A stretch of 64,000 bases of DNA. Origin: Hemibagrus wyckioides (Eukaryota; Chordata; Actinopteri; Siluriformes; Bagridae). The notes beneath the pieces are model-generated. The model had not been told where the DNA came from, did no database searches, and saw nothing but the letters and a program-made list of their open reading frames with translations. Every line of letters begins with the position of its first letter. Within the stretch, counting starts at the first letter, position 1. The stretch covers positions 14,786,705-14,850,704 of the forward strand of contig NC_080726.1 of NCBI RefSeq assembly GCF_019097595.1. Direction: 5' to 3'. The position numbers and the translations under genes were made by a program. Positions 62,409 through 64,000 of this stretch are shown here, piece by piece.

Positions 62409-62413
62409 CTATA

Positions 62414-62501
<88 letters not shown>

Positions 62502-62507
62502 TATATA
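62409..62507. repeat. (TA)n microsatellite
   Basis: About 98 bases of TA repeat with two single-base interruptions. Confidence 0.95.
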
Positions 62508-62963
62508 ATAGTTTTGATAATAGTTTTTTTGCTGTAACAAGAAAAATTATGAAAACCCTAGGCCATGTTTTACAGACACCACTCTGAGAAACACTGCTGT
62601 TAATCAGAGAACCAGTAAAATTTTACCTCAACTGTACAGATACACTGCAAATACATTATGATGAATATAAATTTGATATTTAATTTGTGTAATGTAACTT
62701 TTAACTGCATAATAGCTTTATATGCTCAGCCATAATGGCAAAACAGTGTCCATGGAATGCTAACGACCTGAATCAATTTGGTTAATGAACAATCTGTGGT
62801 TTGCTATACAGCACCAGCATCACCAACATACAATTATTCATTAGATTCTTCACGAGTGTCCTTCACTCAACAACCCATTAATGCATTTAAAATAAGTAAC
62901 CAAAACACCCATAATACCTATCTACAGCACTTCTACCATGAAATATATTATCCTTCAAAAAGA

Positions 62964-63040
62964 TACTATACTATACTATACTATACTATACTATACTATA
63001 CTATACTATACTATACTATACTATACTATACTATACTATA
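62964..63040. repeat. (ACTAT)n pentanucleotide microsatellite
   Basis: About 15 perfect copies of the five-base unit, ending in a T-rich tract. The reading frames over it are artefacts. Confidence 0.95.
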
Positions 63041-64000
63041 TTTTTTTCCCTCTTTTTTTGCACATTTTAGGTCCTATAATATTCATTTACTTTTACTGTT
63101 ACCTTTACCCCATAACATGTTTTGAATTTGTTAAATATGCCAGGATGTTGCATCAAATGAATTTCCTGAAGATCTTGGGAATAAGATCTCTTCTATTTCT
63201 AAATAAGCTTTCTTATTCATTTTCTTTTTTTTCAACAATATTTTGATATTTGAATAACATTACCCAAATTAAAGATTAAAAGTAAATTAGTGATGAGACA
63301 TTTTATATATATATAAATCATTAGAGGTAGTTGATCAAGCTCTAATGACGAAAAATCTGTTTTACAATCAACCATGTCAATTCTTTAGGATGAAAAGGAG
63401 CTGTTGTTAGCAAGCAATCCTTAGGGAAAAAAATAAACAGAAAAGTTGTTGTCTGAGATGGCCTAACACATTTTTGGTGGTTAAATGCATGTTTTCTTAG
63501 ATTCAATGTTGAATCTCAATGTTTTTTCTATTAAGTTTACATAGAGTTAGAAGGGTTATGGTGACATCCCAGACACATTCATGGTCGTGTTAGTAGATAG
63601 AAGATGAAAACTTCTAGCAGCTTGACATTCATATAACAAAACTGTCTAAATAAGGGCACAGGGCAGCTCCGTTACAGGACTAACATTAGAAACAGAGAAG
63701 AGGGTAAAAGCAACACTAGAGATCATTATAAACAATTCTGCTCGTCCTGTCCATGGCACTTTTTCCAGGAACACAGGTAGCTCTAGTCTTATACCGTCAC
63801 AGCATTCAAGGAAGTCCAGCACATGGATCATCAGTGAATATCTGCTGCTGCTTGTTGTAGTTTTGCACATATACTGTTACTGTTATTCTGATGCTGTCCT
63901 TCTGCACCTTGGTGCTTTGCAACTAGTTTCATGACACTGTATTTTTGCACAGAATTACTAATATGTCTGTTTGCCCTGTTAACTGAATCTTATAAAGTAT

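Larger units (their letters stand above)
61681..64000. other. Region right of npat, microsatellite-rich, no gene seen
   Basis: Contains the TA, CTAT and ACTAT arrays listed separately and A/T-rich filler. I see no exon on the plus strand that would start ATM. The minus-strand frame 63646-63870 shows no family features. 63.05-64.0 kb otherwise holds nothing I can name. Confidence 0.5.

Overview
This window is nuclear DNA of a bony fish (teleost). The genes are vertebrate, with many short exons, GT-AG splice sites and long A/T-rich introns. The introns and spacers are full of microsatellites and decayed Tc1-like transposons of kinds common in fish. Some repeats resemble ones I associate with catfishes and their relatives (Ostariophysi), but that is a weak inference. 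I see no bacterial operons, rRNA, tRNA, CRISPR array or provirus.

Five protein genes can be rebuilt exon by exon. (1) tsr1, minus strand, 1104-7051: ribosome-biogenesis factor; seven 5' coding exons are present and the C-terminal half lies off the left edge. (2) taok1, plus strand: promoter and non-coding exon 1 near 9.96-10.52 kb, a 9.3-kb first intron, coding 19933-29256, and a long 3'UTR to about 33.2 kb; STE20-type kinase, 1014 aa. (3) tp53i13, plus, 35307-42961: p53-inducible single-pass membrane protein, about 482 aa. (4) A secreted matrix metalloproteinase, plus, 46258-50888, 483 aa, ten exons. (5) npat, minus, 53917-61447: histone-gene transcription coactivator, about 1311 aa, 17 coding exons.

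Layout: tsr1 and taok1 are divergent, about 3 kb apart. taok1, tp53i13 and the metalloproteinase run head to tail, and npat converges on the metalloproteinase. In humans TAOK1 and TP53I13 are close neighbours on 17q11.2 and TSR1 is on 17p13, whereas the MMP cluster and NPAT are on 11q22. The spacer 42962-46257 therefore joins two blocks that are separate in humans. ABHD15 (between TAOK1 and TP53I13 in humans), GIT1 (beyond TP53I13) and ATM (divergent from NPAT) are not seen. The genes do not form one pathway; each has its own promoter signals: a palindromic CRE at tsr1 and one upstream of tp53i13, an AP-1 site and TATA-like box at the metalloproteinase, and a ZNF143/Staf-like site at npat.

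The most unusual non-coding structures are decayed transposons turned into new shapes: a 28-bp minisatellite amplified from inside a Tc1 transposase sequence and followed by an inverted copy of the element's 5' part (npat intron), a ~215-bp fold-back made from a Tc1 fragment (tp53i13 intron), and a nested transposon stack in tsr1 intron 3. No clearly new biological system was found. Splice sites were placed by eye using reading frame and known family proteins; every gene model closes in frame, but none was checked against transcripts.
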